Assembly: GCA_037127255.1 (NCBI GenBank)
Contig: JBANSL010000003.1
Coordinates: forward strand, 1,676,501-1,740,500
Source of the DNA: Persicaria tinctoria
Taxonomy: Eukaryota > Streptophyta > Magnoliopsida > Caryophyllales > Polygonaceae
Direction: 5' to 3'
Length of the DNA stretch: 64,000 nt
Part shown: piece by piece, positions 47,223 to 59,015 of the stretch
How the letters are laid out: every line of letters begins with the position of its first letter
Numbering within the stretch: the stretch's first letter is position 1
Program-made: the position numbers and the translations under genes
Notes under the pieces: generated by a model
Seen by the model: only the letters and a program-made list of their open reading frames with translations
What the model was told of the DNA's origin: nothing
The model's database searches: none

Positions 47223-47988
47223 TCTTGATGAATAAATTAAATGTTTTGAAATATATAAATATAGATATAGATATAAAAAAAATGTTTGTGTTCGGAAAAA
47301 ATGAAGTGAATGATATAAGAAACTTGGGGCTAGAATTGAAGATGGTATATTTAATATTGTTGTATTTTCCTTTAATTTAATTGTTGGTGGCAAAAATTGT
47401 CAAGTGTGAATTAGTATGGGAGGTACATATGTAAATCTGTCACTTTTGGGTGGTCAGGTGTACTACACCTTATAATCTTATATATGAGTATTTGGAATAT
47501 TGTAGTTTCAATTCACCTACAATAAATTTATGAATGATGATGTAATTCGATTTATTATATATAGTGTGTGTGGTTGGTAGATAAGTTAAGATTTTGGGTT
47601 TATGTTAAATTTCGGTGGACCATTTTACGGGAGGGTATAGTCCATTAGACTAGGAATCCGGATCACATCGCTCTGATATCAAGTTACGTGTGATCTCTTA
47701 TGCATGTCATAGATGGCCCACCAGAATTTAACAGTTTATAACAAGTTGGAGATTTAGAGAGGGCTAATTGAAATCGGATTTTTTTATGACTAAATAGAAC
47801 CAAAATCAAGGTAGAGAGCAATTGTGGAGAGAGATATCAGGAATTATAACACTTGATTAAGGTAAGGTTGGGTAAGGATGTCGTATTGATAGAGAATGAA
47901 GAGTTTCAAATATCTAGAGTCCAATTAAAACGATGGAGAGATAGATAAGGATATCATATTCAAGCAATTCCCACATTATTCAAACTAA
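47223..47988. other. 3' flank of BODYGUARD, no further gene
   Basis: It holds the 3' UTR and AT-rich DNA. The text around 47630-47720 looks like low-copy repeat DNA seen in other plant spacers, but no ends were found. Confidence 0.4.
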
Positions 47989-48129
47989 GGCCCTGTTTTC
48001 CTCAAGCATTTTTTAGGAGGTGGAGATGTATAGGACCATTTTTCTTACCTTGAGGGAGGTAGGTAGAGGAGGTGGAGGCGGTGGAGATCTCCTCCATCCC
48101 TTAAATGAAGGTTTGGGGAAAACACAACC
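47989..48129. mobile_element. Tourist-like MITE, 141 bp, TSD TAA
   Basis: GGCCCTGTTTTCCTCAA on the left and TTGGGGAAAACACAACC on the right are inverted with few mismatches; TAA flanks both ends. Confidence 0.75.
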
Positions 48130-48328
48130 TAAGTGGTAATTGGCAAAAAGAGGAATGCCTCAATTAGGAAAGTGCCTCTAAAAACTGAAGGGCAAGTTTC
48201 ACAAGGTTGGTGTTGGTTTTGTCTCGTGGAGACATCTTCATGACTCAGTTTTAAGGTAGGAGAGCTTTGATATTCGGGAGGTGTAATGCAACAAAGATCG
48301 CCCTAAGAAGAGTTGGAAAGAAGTAAAC

Positions 48329-48506
48329 AAGATCTTAACTTCGTGACACAAAAAAAAGGCTCGGTTCATGACTGAAATCATTGGAAGGGGAGCATTTGAG
48401 TGGGAAGACAAGATTGCAAGATCTTAACTTAATGAAACCAAAAAAAGACTCGGTACATGACCGAAATCGTTGAAAGGGTAGCATTCGAGTGGGAAGACGA
48501 GACTGC
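48329..48506 (+). repeat. 89-bp tandem duplication
   Basis: AAGATCTTAACTT opens both units (48329 and 48418), and GAGTGGGAAGACAAGATTGC or GAGTGGGAAGACGAGACTGC closes them. They are roughly 85-90% alike. Confidence 0.8.
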
Positions 48507-48841
48507 AGTCTGCAGTTACTGTAGGGTTTGGGGGTTAAGATTTTAGGTTTGGGTTTATGTCTTCGTACGTGCAAGAGAATGGTGCTATTTATTGCCAACT
48601 TGTTGCCTATGCTTGTTTTAATTTACCACCGAATAATTTCATTCTAACAAATAATCTCCTAATACTACCAAATAATATCACTTTTAATCACATCTGTTGA
48701 TCTTCTTAATTCAGTGGTTTATATTTATTAACACGATACACCATAAAGGTTGTATACCAATGATCTATTGTCTATATATACTCCGTATATGCATTGTACT
48801 GATGTACTCTTGGGGTTGAACGTGCAATTAAAATGAAATTA

Positions 48842-49077
48842 CTCCCTCCGTCTCAAATTAAATGTCGTTTTACTTTTTGACACGCTTTTTAAGGAGCGAA
48901 AAACTCCATAAAATGTTAATTTTTTAATTAATTTTTATATACTTTGATACTTAATAGTAATAAGTATAAGATTATATAAAAAAAAATTAATTAAAATAAT
49001 AATATTTTATAGAGTTTTTCGCTCTTTAAAAAACGTGCACAAAAAAACAAACGACAATTAATATGAGACGGAGGGAG
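48842..49077. mobile_element. Stowaway MITE, 236 bp, TSD TA
   Basis: CTCCCTCCGTCTCAAATTAA and TTAATATGAGACGGAGGGAG are nearly perfect inverted ends with TA at 48840-48841 and 49078-49079. It is one of the best preserved in the window. Confidence 0.93.
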
Positions 49078-49365
49078 TATATTTTAAGGTTGGTAATAAG
49101 GAATTATAACGTACACGTGCAATTCTATGTGATAGGGAGTAATTTAATTAGTACCATCAATAAATTTGGGAGTTAAAGTAACCATCGAGGTTATTAATCA
49201 ATGGTACATACATTGGTACTCATTCATGCACGCCCTAATATACCTTTCGCTACAGTTGGCCTATCTAATTATTCATACGGACTATCTAATTAATTTTACC
49301 CTCCATTTTTTCTAAATGATTCTATGCAAAAAATATTATTTTATAGTTTTAATGCATTAATTAAA

Positions 49366-49745
49366 GCATCTCAAATAGTAAAATCTAAAAAAAAAAAAAA
49401 TTACGCTACACTCTAATAGTTTCTCTATTATACACATTTATACATTTATTAAACAATATAATAAATGCATAAATTCATAATTTAATAAATAAAATTCCAA
49501 TAACTTAATTAAATCAATAGGCATCAATCAATGAACAAATAAATAGGCATTGGAAGGGGTGAATGTATTTAACTTTATACTGTAGACTCTAACCCTTCCT
49601 CTAAATTTAAAGATTTTTTTTTCCGTTTTCTCTCATTTCTCTATTTTTACAAGTTGTTTTATAAGAGCTGTTGGGGTTAAAAAAACTCATATTTTATCTA
49701 AAATTCTCCATTTTTCTCTAATTTACCAGAGCTATTTGGGATGCA
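49366..49745. mobile_element. MITE with GCATCTCAAATAG ends
   Basis: GCATCTCAAATAGTAAAATC at 49367 is matched inversely by CTATTTGGGATGC at 49732-49744. The interior is AT-rich. No clear target duplication is seen. Confidence 0.55.
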
Positions 49746-50289
49746 CTTAGCACTTAATAAATATGAAAATGACAATGACAATTGACGTATTTAATTATTT
49801 GTGTTAGTTATAAGTTATAACAATGAGATTAAATATTCTAATTATTTATTGTTTGTTTCCTACAACTTTTAGATTATTTATAGAGTAAATATTACACGTT
49901 ATATTTTCCCAAGGTTGGTAGAACAAACATCAAATATCATACCCCATAATATGTTTGGAGTTGCCACGATATTGGAAAGAAGCTAGCCCTCTCCATAAGA
50001 AAGAACATTCCATTTCTTTTATTTATTTATTTATTTATTTCGGAGTATTACTTAAACTAGTTATATTGTATATAAAGATTTGTAAAATATGGATCATGGA
50101 GGTTTGTACAAAGATTTGTAAAGTATGGTTATGGATTATGAATCAGGCCCGGCCCAATATAAACCCATCCATGTTCCTGGCCCACATAATAGCGGCCCAA
50201 TTTTTTCGCTACTCTATTCATCACAATATTCAGTTCCCTAAAATAATTTTTTTTATATAGAAAAAATTTGGATGGCAACACTGGACTAA

Positions 50290-50688
50290 GAGCGTCAGCA
50301 TTCATAGGGTTACCCCATCCCTCTCTCTCTTCGTAATATTTTGACACCTCATTCTCCACTAACTCTACCCCATCCTTTAAGAATTTCTAACCTTTATCCC
50401 ACATCCATAAGTTTACCCTATTACTATTTTTTTAATTTTATTTATACCCCATCACATATTTTTAACCAATCAAAACTTAACTCACTTAATAAAACAAATA
50501 AAACACCTTATTTTTAATATTTTTAATAACACAAAAAGGGATGGGGAGTGGGATGGGTTTAACCCATCCCACTAGGGTTACCCCTTCCCCTTTGATGGCA
50601 TGGGATTAATCCCACACTCATAGGGCTCCCTTTTAGCATGAGAGAGAGAGTGCTATGGGGGAGATGAACCCTATGAGTGTTGATGCTC
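50290..50688. mobile_element. Tourist-like MITE, 399 bp, TSD TAA
   Basis: GAGCGTCAGCATTCATAGGG on the left is inverted at CCCTATGAGTGTTGATGCTC on the right; TAA flanks it (50287-50289, 50689-50691). Ends of this AGCATC type are common in plant PIF/Harbinger MITEs. Confidence 0.85.
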
Positions 50689-50691
50689 TAA

Positions 50692-51956
50692 GTCCGTTGT
50701 CTTCTGAGAACATTCTTTCGGATGAGGTTAAAGAATAAGGTTGAAAGACCAGAGTGTTTTAGAAGAGCATTTCCAAAAGAGCAATTCCCTAAAAATATGT
50801 TTGATATTTTGATACTTGAAATATAAATGTAATTTTTTTTTAAAAAAAAGAGTAAACATTCTTGTGGTGGTTTTAATCCATGCCTCCTGATAGATTACAT
50901 AGGGCTCCTATTGTATAGTGGGCTGAAAGCCCGTTAAGGCCCAATACCTTGTAACCTATATATATGTTATATCAATGAATGGAAACCCTCAAGGAGGACA
51001 TTACAATCAATCTCATGATCTCACACCTCCATTTTTTGCAATATCAAAACATGTTTTAGGGCAAGGAGGAGTAGTAGGTGCTCAAAGACAAAAGACATAA
51101 GAGCTTCGACAAAGTCGTGTGGGGAGCAAAGCTTATGACCCTTCATATGTTTAGGTATAGTGATCCGGTTAATTTCGGAGAGCATGTCATTAGTGATGAA
51201 CTTTTCGACGACGAAGGAGAAATTGATCATACCTACTCCAACTCCAACTATCGACACCCGTCAAGCTGTTGCTAGTGTTGAACTTTTCGAGAATGAAGGA
51301 AAATTTGGCTATACCTACTCGACATCCAAAATAAGGCGAAACTAGTTATTGTCTCGATAATCCAAACTAGTCTCTCTAAAGAAGCAACAAAATTGATCTT
51401 ACAATGCAATCAACAATAAGGAAACCACACCCTGGGAGATCTTAACGATCAAAGAAGATACCAAGAACAGTAGCAACCGATTTAAGGTTGTCAGTATTCA
51501 CCATTAACATAGGAAAGCAAATTTAACAAAAAATTTATGTTTGATCGACTTTAGAGAACTTTGTAAAATCATCCGATAAATCTTCATTTCGAAGACATTT
51601 CTCCTTTCACCTCATTACAAAAATAGTTTAAATTGAGTTTACAATAGATTTATGAAGAAACCAATCGACATTCGACACCCAAAATATATACTCGTAAGAC
51701 GCAAACAATAATGTTTCACGTTTTAGAGAGGGAAGAATTGGGGTGGTGGTACGTAGCTGTTGGAGGCGTGAATACAGAGAAGGACGTGTCCATGGCGAGG
51801 GGCCCCACCCCCACAGTAGTAGTCCATCTAATGCTTGTCGTGGCGACAGCGTTAATCAATCCTGCCGTCCATATTTGACCACGTCATTTCATTCATCACG
51901 AAAATATAGTACTCCAAAGCCCTTAACCTTAAGGTGGGCCCATTGAAGTGGGAGTT
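50692..51956. other. Intergenic DNA, possible LTR remnant
   Basis: 50870-51020 reads like part of a retrotransposon LTR (AAGGCCCAATACCTTGTAAC, then a TATATATAT box and a leader), but no partner was found. ORFs at 51021-51345 contain a short imperfect repeat (GAACTTTTCGA) and no known domain. Confidence 0.35.
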
Positions 51957-52182
51957 TTTTTGATTATGAAAGAATTCGGGCGAGCGAGTTCTACCCGATG
52001 GCATTCTTACGGATGAGGTCTAGAAGACCAGAATCGTTGTTAATATCGACACCCCCGACAGAGTGGCAAAGGTGTGCAACCTTATCAGCCACTCTATTGC
52101 CTAATCGGGGAACATGAAAGAAGGAAACTTCTTTCAAAGTCGATACTAGAATCATTGAAGTGGGAGTTGAGAATGGAGACAA
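51957..52182 (-). pseudogene. Small L1-like LINE RNase H tail
   Basis: The minus frame ends FFHVPRLGNRVADKVAHLC and LLDLIRKNAIG, the last part of a LINE RNase H domain. A run of seven A follows. Only about 60 codons remain. Confidence 0.7.
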
Positions 52183-52349
52183 ATTGACGTACTCTTAATT
52201 AAAACTTGACATTTTATTATAGGACATTTTTTAGGTGTAAAAAATTGTAACTCCTATGTTTCACAATACATGAGATTTGAGATGATAATTTTTATTTAAT
52301 AATAGATGATCTTTTATATTTTCTAAGTAGTGAATTGTAATAATCTGTA

Positions 52350-52588
52350 CTCTTTTAGTTAATTAAAACTTGTTGTTTTAGAAAGAAAATCTTATTAAGA
52401 AAAAAATATCATTTTAGATATTTTATCATTTACTTTACGAAATTACCCTGGTAATAGTTAAATACAGCGGTGGTTAGTTGTAGTTTTTTTTTTAAAAGTT
52501 AAAAAATAGAGTAATAATTAAGAGTATAATTATATTTTTATTTGTTTTCTTAGCTTTCTAAAATAATAAATTTAATTAATGGATGGAG
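52350..52588. mobile_element. Stowaway-type MITE, decayed, TSD TA
   Basis: CTCTTTTAGTTAATTAAAAC, then TTTTAGAAAG on the left, is inverted at CTTTCTAAAATAATAAATTT and ATTAATGGATGGAG; TA on both sides. Confidence 0.7.
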
Positions 52589-53561
52589 TATATCAATATG
52601 TCGACTGATTTTTTAAAATATCAAATGACACGTTTAAATACCAATCTCATCTCACTCATACCTAGCCGATGTGAAATCGGACATGACACCTCTCACATCA
52701 GCAAAACGTAGAAGTTATAACCACCAAACCCTTCCGACTTACCACGAGGATCGTCTAGTCCGCTATTGTAGTCCATACCGTAGTCCAAATGATCTCATTG
52801 ACTAAATTGAAATTTCTAATGATTTTCTTATTTAAGTGTTTGTACCTTATAATTTATTTTAATGCTTATCGACCAATGAAATTTAAGGGACCATAAAAAT
52901 GGACTACGGTGTTGGACTAGACGATTTTCACCGTCCAACTTATAGCACAAACATACCAAATAATTAATGCTCCCAACTCAAAATCCACCAAAATTAAACA
53001 TAACCCACAAAACCCAATTGAAAATTCTAGGTCTAAGTTTGCCCTATCTTGTAAACTTCCTCTATATCTTCCTAATTTGGGGCCAAACCCTCCAAACTAA
53101 CCATAACATGAAAAGAACGACTACAATAAATGATGGATTCAGCATCGATAATAAAAACAAAATGGGGAGCAAATAAGATAAAGCCATCTATCCTCTTATG
53201 GGAAGAGCGTGATGGATGAATGGGTGTTCCTGCACCCCACAGATGTATGAAATAAGTGAACATGAAATCTGCAAGAGTTTGGACCTCCCAGTAGGGAGGA
53301 ACCATCCAAATCCAAGGCCACGCAACACCACCACATGATTTTCATTTCAACATCTACTCTCACTACTACTAGTCTCTTGTCAAGAGCCGTAGCCACGTTG
53401 TCCTTCTAGACTTGTCAAAATCGACAAATTTGGGCCTCCCCGATAGCTAAGGTTAGAAGCGTCCATGTGCGTATACTATAAGGCCTCCGGCTTATAGTTC
53501 AGTAATTCATGACAACCACGTTGTCATCTAGGTTCATTATCCTCACTTGAACAAAACAACA
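52589..53561. other. Intergenic DNA, no gene
   Basis: No family motif is found in the short frames. GGACTAGACGATTTTCACCGTCC near 52914 and the related GTCTAGTCC at 52754 suggest the ends of an old repeat. Confidence 0.35.
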
Positions 53562-53680
53562 ACAACCTAGTACGTTCCCGTCTAGGGCAGGGTCCGGGGA
53601 TCAAGGTGTACGCATCCATTTCTCAAACAAGCTAAGAGGATGTTTCCAACATACCCATGAATAGAACATAAGAACATATG
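53562..53680 (-). mobile_element. RTE-type LINE 3' end
   Basis: It starts AACAACAACAACCTAGTACG, then GGGCAGGGTCCGGGGATCAAG and GCTAAGAGGATGTTTCC, the same block as at 23560 and 33485. The AAC repeat is the tail read on the plus strand. Confidence 0.7.
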
Positions 53681-54903
53681 AGGATAATCGTTGGTAGAAA
53701 ACATAGTGGAAGAAGGAAGGCAAAGTAGCACGAAAGATGTCTAACACGAGTACTACCACCAATTTTGTCATACTACTTGAGACTTGAGAGTCTACCATAT
53801 ATAACCACAATTAAAAAGCAGCTAGAATACAATGAAACAAAAATAACCTTATCAGTATTTTCTTGCCTTATTGGTAACTATAAAGCCTAATCTTAACCCA
53901 TACATCTTGGTTTGGTAAAAATAAGTAATCTTATAATGACTTAGGAAGTGATTGATATATGCAAGAAAATATCAAACCAGCATGAAACCTTACACTGATT
54001 TATGCAAGATGAAAGTGGGCATTTGAAAGCTTTTTGAGGCACATAAACCCTAATAATTGTATGATTGTAAGATATGAATTGTGAAGTGCTTGAAAGGGGA
54101 TGGAAGAAGCCAAGAAAAGCCACCCAATGAACACAAAGATTCCCCAAACACAAAACACTAGAGCAGAGGGCATCTGCCCACAAGAAACTGGCAGACCCAT
54201 CCCTATCATCTCCCCTGGCCCCTCCAATACACCCAATCTGGCCTACTCCCATTTGATTTTTTTCAAGCCCCTTGTTTGGCTATGAGATTTTTCAGTCACC
54301 CATATTAAATGTTTATGTGTATATTTTTCAATCTCAAACTTGTCAAGTGGTACCATATGCAAATCTCAAAATTTGTTTACACTAGAGATTTTTCCTATAA
54401 GATATGATTAATTGGTGAAAAGAATATAGATCAGATCTATAAGCTAAATAAATATCACAATTTTCATACAAAAATTTCAAAATAAAAATAAAATTTCCAA
54501 GTATTTTATTTGTGAAAATACATAATAATTGGAACTATTTACTTTAATCAGAGAAGTGTTTCTCTTTTTATTCAACTTTATAGAAATTTGAAAGAAAATC
54601 ACAACTTTAAAAAGTTAAGATACCAAAAACAAAATTCAAAAAGTTTACCTTCATTTTTTTTTTTGATCCAAAAGTGGCTACTGCCCTTAATTTATTATTG
54701 AATGGGTAGAAGAGTCAAAATAAATACATAAGCTAATGGGGATAGAATTAAATTCAACAAAGTCTGTAGAAATTGAGAAAGTTTACCTTCATTGATTTAT
54801 TAAAAATGACAATCTAGTCTAACTTCCATATGGAGTTCACACACCCAACAAAAACGACATGACATAAAATTTGTTTTCTAAAAAACATACCTAGAGAGCC
54901 AGC
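53681..54903. other. Upstream region of the HD-Zip gene
   Basis: The frame at 54100 (plus) has no family motif. AT-rich; nothing further recognised. Confidence 0.4.
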
Positions 54904-55022
54904 TATATACACCATTGAGCCAGTTTTCCTTCCAAGCTGTCCATTGCCAAACCTCCTCTTCACCTCTCCATACACACAACTCCTTATATGCACCACCTCC
55001 ATCTGCTTCGAAAAACACACAG
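54904..55022 (+). promoter_or_regulatory. Core promoter and leader of the HD-Zip gene
   Basis: TATATAC at 54904-54910 would start transcription near 54935, leaving a CTCC-rich leader of about 90 bases without an upstream ATG in frame. Confidence 0.45.
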
Positions 55023-55687
55023 ATGGATCTCGGTCCTGCGATAAGCACGGAGATGAAGAAGTGTAAGAGCAAGAAGAGATTCAGCGATGAGCAGATCAGG
55101 CTGCTCGAGTCCTTGTTCAATTCGGAGACGAGGCCCGAGTCACAGGTGAAGAAGCAGATTGCTGATCAGCTCGGACTCGGGCCGCGGCAAGTGGCTATAT
55201 GGTTCCAGAACCGGCGGGCCAGGTGCAAGTCTAAGCAGATTGAGCATGATTACAGGCTACTGAAAGCTAGCTATGACAACCTAGCTGGTCGGTTCGAGTC
55301 CTTAAAACAAGAGCATCATTACTTGACCAATGAGGTAAGACACTAAGTGACTGAGTAGGCTGAATATATATATTGAAATCATTAGCACCCTGAATGAGTA
55401 TGAGTGCTCACTTGTTTTCTTGTTTCTAACAGCTGGAGAGATTAAGGGGGTTAGAAAGCAAATCACAAGAACCTATGGACTTTGGCGTAAGCCCTTGTCT
55501 CAAAGAAGAAAGCAATGATCAAGCGCGTAATGGTTGTTTTGAGCAAGAAGCCAAGGTGCTAACCATGGTAGAGCCCTCATGTGGCTCGCCATTGTCGTCT
55601 GGCAACTGCCACAGTTTGGAATCTATTCCAGAGCCAGATTACTTTCTAGAAGGTAACTGTGGTTCGGAATGGTGGGGAAGCTACTGA
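55023..55687 (+). CDS. Class I HD-Zip transcription factor, ATHB-7/12-like
   Basis: Exons 55023-55334 and 55433-55687 join in phase 0 to 188 residues. The homeodomain spans about residues 16-73 (KKRFSDEQIRLLES, RQVAIWFQNRRARCKSKQ). It is followed directly by a leucine zipper with heptad leucines L80, L87, L94, L101 and L108; the intron falls inside the zipper, as usual in this family. The C-terminus ends EWWGSY, a short aromatic motif as in ATHB-7/12, which repress growth and ABA signalling under drought. Residue 68 is cysteine where nearly all HD-Zip proteins have tryptophan (NRRARW). The protein is shorter than ATHB-7 (about 258 residues). It acts as a dimer on CAATNATTG sites, by family knowledge. 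Confidence 0.88.
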
Positions 55688-56934
55688 TGTGCATAGAGAA
55701 TTGATCCAGACAATTAATTCCTTACACATAATCCCCACAAGTGCAGGCCTACTTATGAAACTAAGGTAATTTGGGGATTTCTCTGTTTACTTTGTGGTCA
55801 TCCTAAGACCTGATAAGAATAGAGAAGGAAAATTTCACAGAGAAGAGCAAGACTGAGTTGAGATTCAAAAGAATAGGGTCCTGCATCAGCCTAGAGAGAT
55901 GCTATAGTTTTTATTAACACAATCCGGCCGAGGGGAAGAGGCATCTATATCAGTACCAGAGAACAAGCAAATGGTCATTGCTGTGCTACAAATCGTTGTA
56001 TTTCTTAAAAATGTAGGCAAAGATATAACATAGTTAAACCATATTTTTAAGCAGTGAAGGGCTGGTTAGGCCGTGTAGGTTTTGCAAGATTTTTCCTTCA
56101 GTAGAAAGACGTATGTACAATATATCCCTCTATATTTTTCAACAGGGTCCTGCTGACTAAATCAATGGCGTCCTTATGATATAACCAAAGAATAACATGG
56201 AGGACAATAGTGCTTGGAAGTACATGTTTAAGGATAGACAGCATACAAAATTTAACAGAAGTTTAAGAATGATCAATGAAAGAGGACAATATTACTTGGA
56301 CGTACATGCTCTTTAATTGGAAGTACATTTTGCTTAATTAGAAGAACTAGTGCGTCAGAGAGAATTAGATATTTTCTAATATGAAAAGAATGGTAGAGTA
56401 AGAAAGAGGCATTTTATTCAAGTATAAGAAAATATCAGAAAGGTAGGCTAAAAGTATTAATCCATAAAAAATGTGGAATTAGATAAACAATAGGAGATTA
56501 AGGAGCTTTGCAGCTGCTTGAGGGGTTCATTTAAGTTTTTGTAGGAAAAAAGTAGATAACTTAACCAAACACGCTGGATAAGTTGTAAAAGGCAAAATAC
56601 AGTGCACTCATCAAAGTGAACACCAGCTTTATACTAAAACTTTTATCATTTTGCCTTTCAGTTTAAGTGAAAGATGAACAGGAAAACAATCTGCAGACTA
56701 GCATAAGGTAACAGAATGAGAGCACCTGAGAATGATTCTACTTTGTTAATTTATCCACAAAGAATTGTTCCATATTCAACCTCACCAGTAAAGCAACTAA
56801 GCATAATTATGGAACCCAATATATTCATCTGAGTGAACTGGAGGGTGTACAAGATGTGTTTTGAAAAGAAAAAAAATGGAGCAAGAGTGATAGACTATAA
56901 GAGTAACAAACCTGATTGTCAGGTGACAAAGCGC
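55688..56934. other. Space between convergent HD-Zip and MED10 genes
   Basis: It holds both 3' UTRs. No repeat ends or coding frames are supported. Confidence 0.5.
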
Positions 56935-58233
56935 CTACAACTTATTTGTTACTTTCATATCTCCGTTAGGCAATGCACCCTGTGCTTGTGCCAGCCGCTT
57001 TATGTCCTGCATATGGGCGATAATTAGACAGCAAATTTGTTAGAAACATTTACAAAGGGAATCCAGTTCAAATTGTAGAGGGCTTGCATTTTGCGTGAGT
57101 AATCAAGTAAAGGGTTCAACTCTGCTTTCAGTCATATTTTTTAAAGGCAAAACAATTACAAGAGCCGCAGACGAAGCACGAATCTCCCTGTATTTTTCCA
57201 CCTCGTCTGGGAATGCCTGTTCAAGTTCCTCCAGGAGATGTTTCCTGAAACTCTGCATAGTTCATAAATCGTAAATAACAAAGGAGGTTAACAAGTTATT
57301 AATCCAACATTTCAATGACAGCTACGTCATTAAAAGAAGCTGAAATCAAGCTCTAATCCCATCCCTTATTTGTGAGTTCATAAAAAAGTCCCAATGGTCA
57401 CTCCACACAACTCAAAAGAATTTAACCTCACACGAATAAGGATCACATAAGACGTTAAAACTGAGATGGATCAAGCAAATCCCACAAATCTAGCCAAAAC
57501 GTATGAATCTGGAACTAACTGCAGAAGTCACACTCGAAAGCAGAAAAAACAGCATCGCTGAATTAAACATCAGGCTAATGAAAATGTCAATACAATGTTG
57601 CAGATAACATTGCAAACTGGATTCCAGTAAACATCACCTTAAAAGAGTCGGTTTTCCCCCTGGTGATTTGATTCTTGGCAATACAGCCATTGATAACATC
57701 TCTAGTGAACTCATCCGGATTCTTACCCTCGTCAATTAAACTGCACAAAGCGAAAAGCATAGCAAACAAACTAGAAACGTCAATTGCATTTAAAATGCTT
57801 AATAAACGAATCCAAAAGGTTCCACCGGAATCTGAATCTTGCACTTCTCAGACAATTTCTCCACATTATCAAGCTCCAACACCAAAGAATTTCTGAATAT
57901 GCAAACAATTAGAAACCTCAATCTCTCACACATCAAGTTGAATTTTGCGCAATCTCACGAGTAGCTAGGTTCAAAGAGAGGGATAGAGGGGATGATATAC
58001 AGGCGTTGGAGGAGGAGGAGCTGAGACGAGGCATTGAAAGATGAAACGGTGAGGTCAAGCTGGTGCAGAAGCCCTAGAATATTCTCCGTTGCGGTGATGA
58101 TCTGTTTCAGATTTCGCTTCGGATCGTCCGTAGAAATCGCTGACGCCGCCTCATTGCTCGCCTGTGGATTTACGATTCCATTGTTTCCGTCCGCAATCGA
58201 CACCGTGATTCCGCCGGTGTGATTCAACTCCAT
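56935..58233 (-). CDS. MED10: Mediator complex subunit 10, one splice donor not canonical
   Basis: Exons 58233-58001, 57892-57812, 57740-57638, 57252-57160 and 57006-56935 encode MED10: STDDPKRNLKQIITATENIL, GLLHQLDLTVSSFNASSQ, LVLELDNVEKLSEKCKIQIP, LIDEGKNPDEFTRDVINGCI, AKNQITRGKTDSFK, LLEELEQAFPDEVEKYREIR, KRLAQAQGALPNGDMKV. MED10 sits in the Mediator middle module and links activators to RNA polymerase II. Four exon joins work, but exon 2 to exon 3 needs an end at 57812 followed by AT, not GT. The only nearby in-phase GT (after 57845) would drop 11 conserved residues. The protein may thus be altered, use a rare splice site, or the base may be wrong. The start at MELNHTGG was chosen because site II boxes lie just upstream; ATG 58326 is possible. 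Confidence 0.85.
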
Positions 58234-58400
58234 TGGCTCCGTCTCCGACGCGATGATCGCCACCTCAATCCAGCGGTTCGATTCAGTTGGAATCTTGAAA
58301 AGGGTCGTTTCGTTCTGGGCCTTCATTTTGACGTTGCTTTCTATATGGGCCTGACATTGCCGCAGAGTAGTCCAATTGGCCCAAATAGGCATGTTAAGCC
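58234..58400 (-). promoter_or_regulatory. MED10 promoter with TGGGCC site II boxes
   Basis: GGGCC/GGCCC elements lie at about 58316, 58347 and 58379 (minus or plus), as in promoters of plant housekeeping genes. No TATA box was found, which fits. Confidence 0.5.
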
Positions 58401-58793
58401 CAATAACGTGTATATAATCAAACTAGATTAGCTGTTATTCGAGTGAACGAGGTTTACTTCATCAAATCTTAGTTTAGAATCGAGTTTAAAATTTAAAATG
58501 TCTTCATACTCACATTGTATAGGTAAGTTGAACAAGCCCAAACCATATTTTTGAAGGCTCCTCGCCTCATAAAGCAATCATGGCATAGTAACCTCAGAGA
58601 AATTGTCTAACTTCCGCAAAATTCTAGTTAATTTTTATTTTGATACAAGGCAAAGATTTGGAGGCGATTAACCGCGGTGAACCCACCGTCCAATGGTGTC
58701 CGAACAGACGAGATCAACAATGACAAAGATCCAGGGCATCCGAAATCGTCCTCTCGGTCGACAAACTCAAACTTAAACTTCACTATATTTTTC

Positions 58794-58824
<31 letters not shown>

Positions 58825-59015
58825 GTGGAGTCCTCTTTGGATAAAGCGCATAAAAACATGAAGTCTTATAAATTTACAAGCCCAATTGTGGTTTAAACAT
58901 GCAACCACAATAAACAAGTCCAAACCCACAATATCATCACTTAGATTCTTAGAACCAAGGGACATAAGGAACAATGAGTTATATTAAAGAAGAGCAACCA
59001 AAACAACCTATATCA
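58401..59015. other. Space between MED10 and methionine gamma-lyase
   Basis: It contains an A-rich run at 58798-58824 and the lyase 3' UTR. No gene is seen. Confidence 0.5.

Noticed and set aside
51021..51345. Overlapping ORFs on both strands with an imperfect repeat
   Set aside because: No family recognised; the translation changes frame between the two repeat copies.
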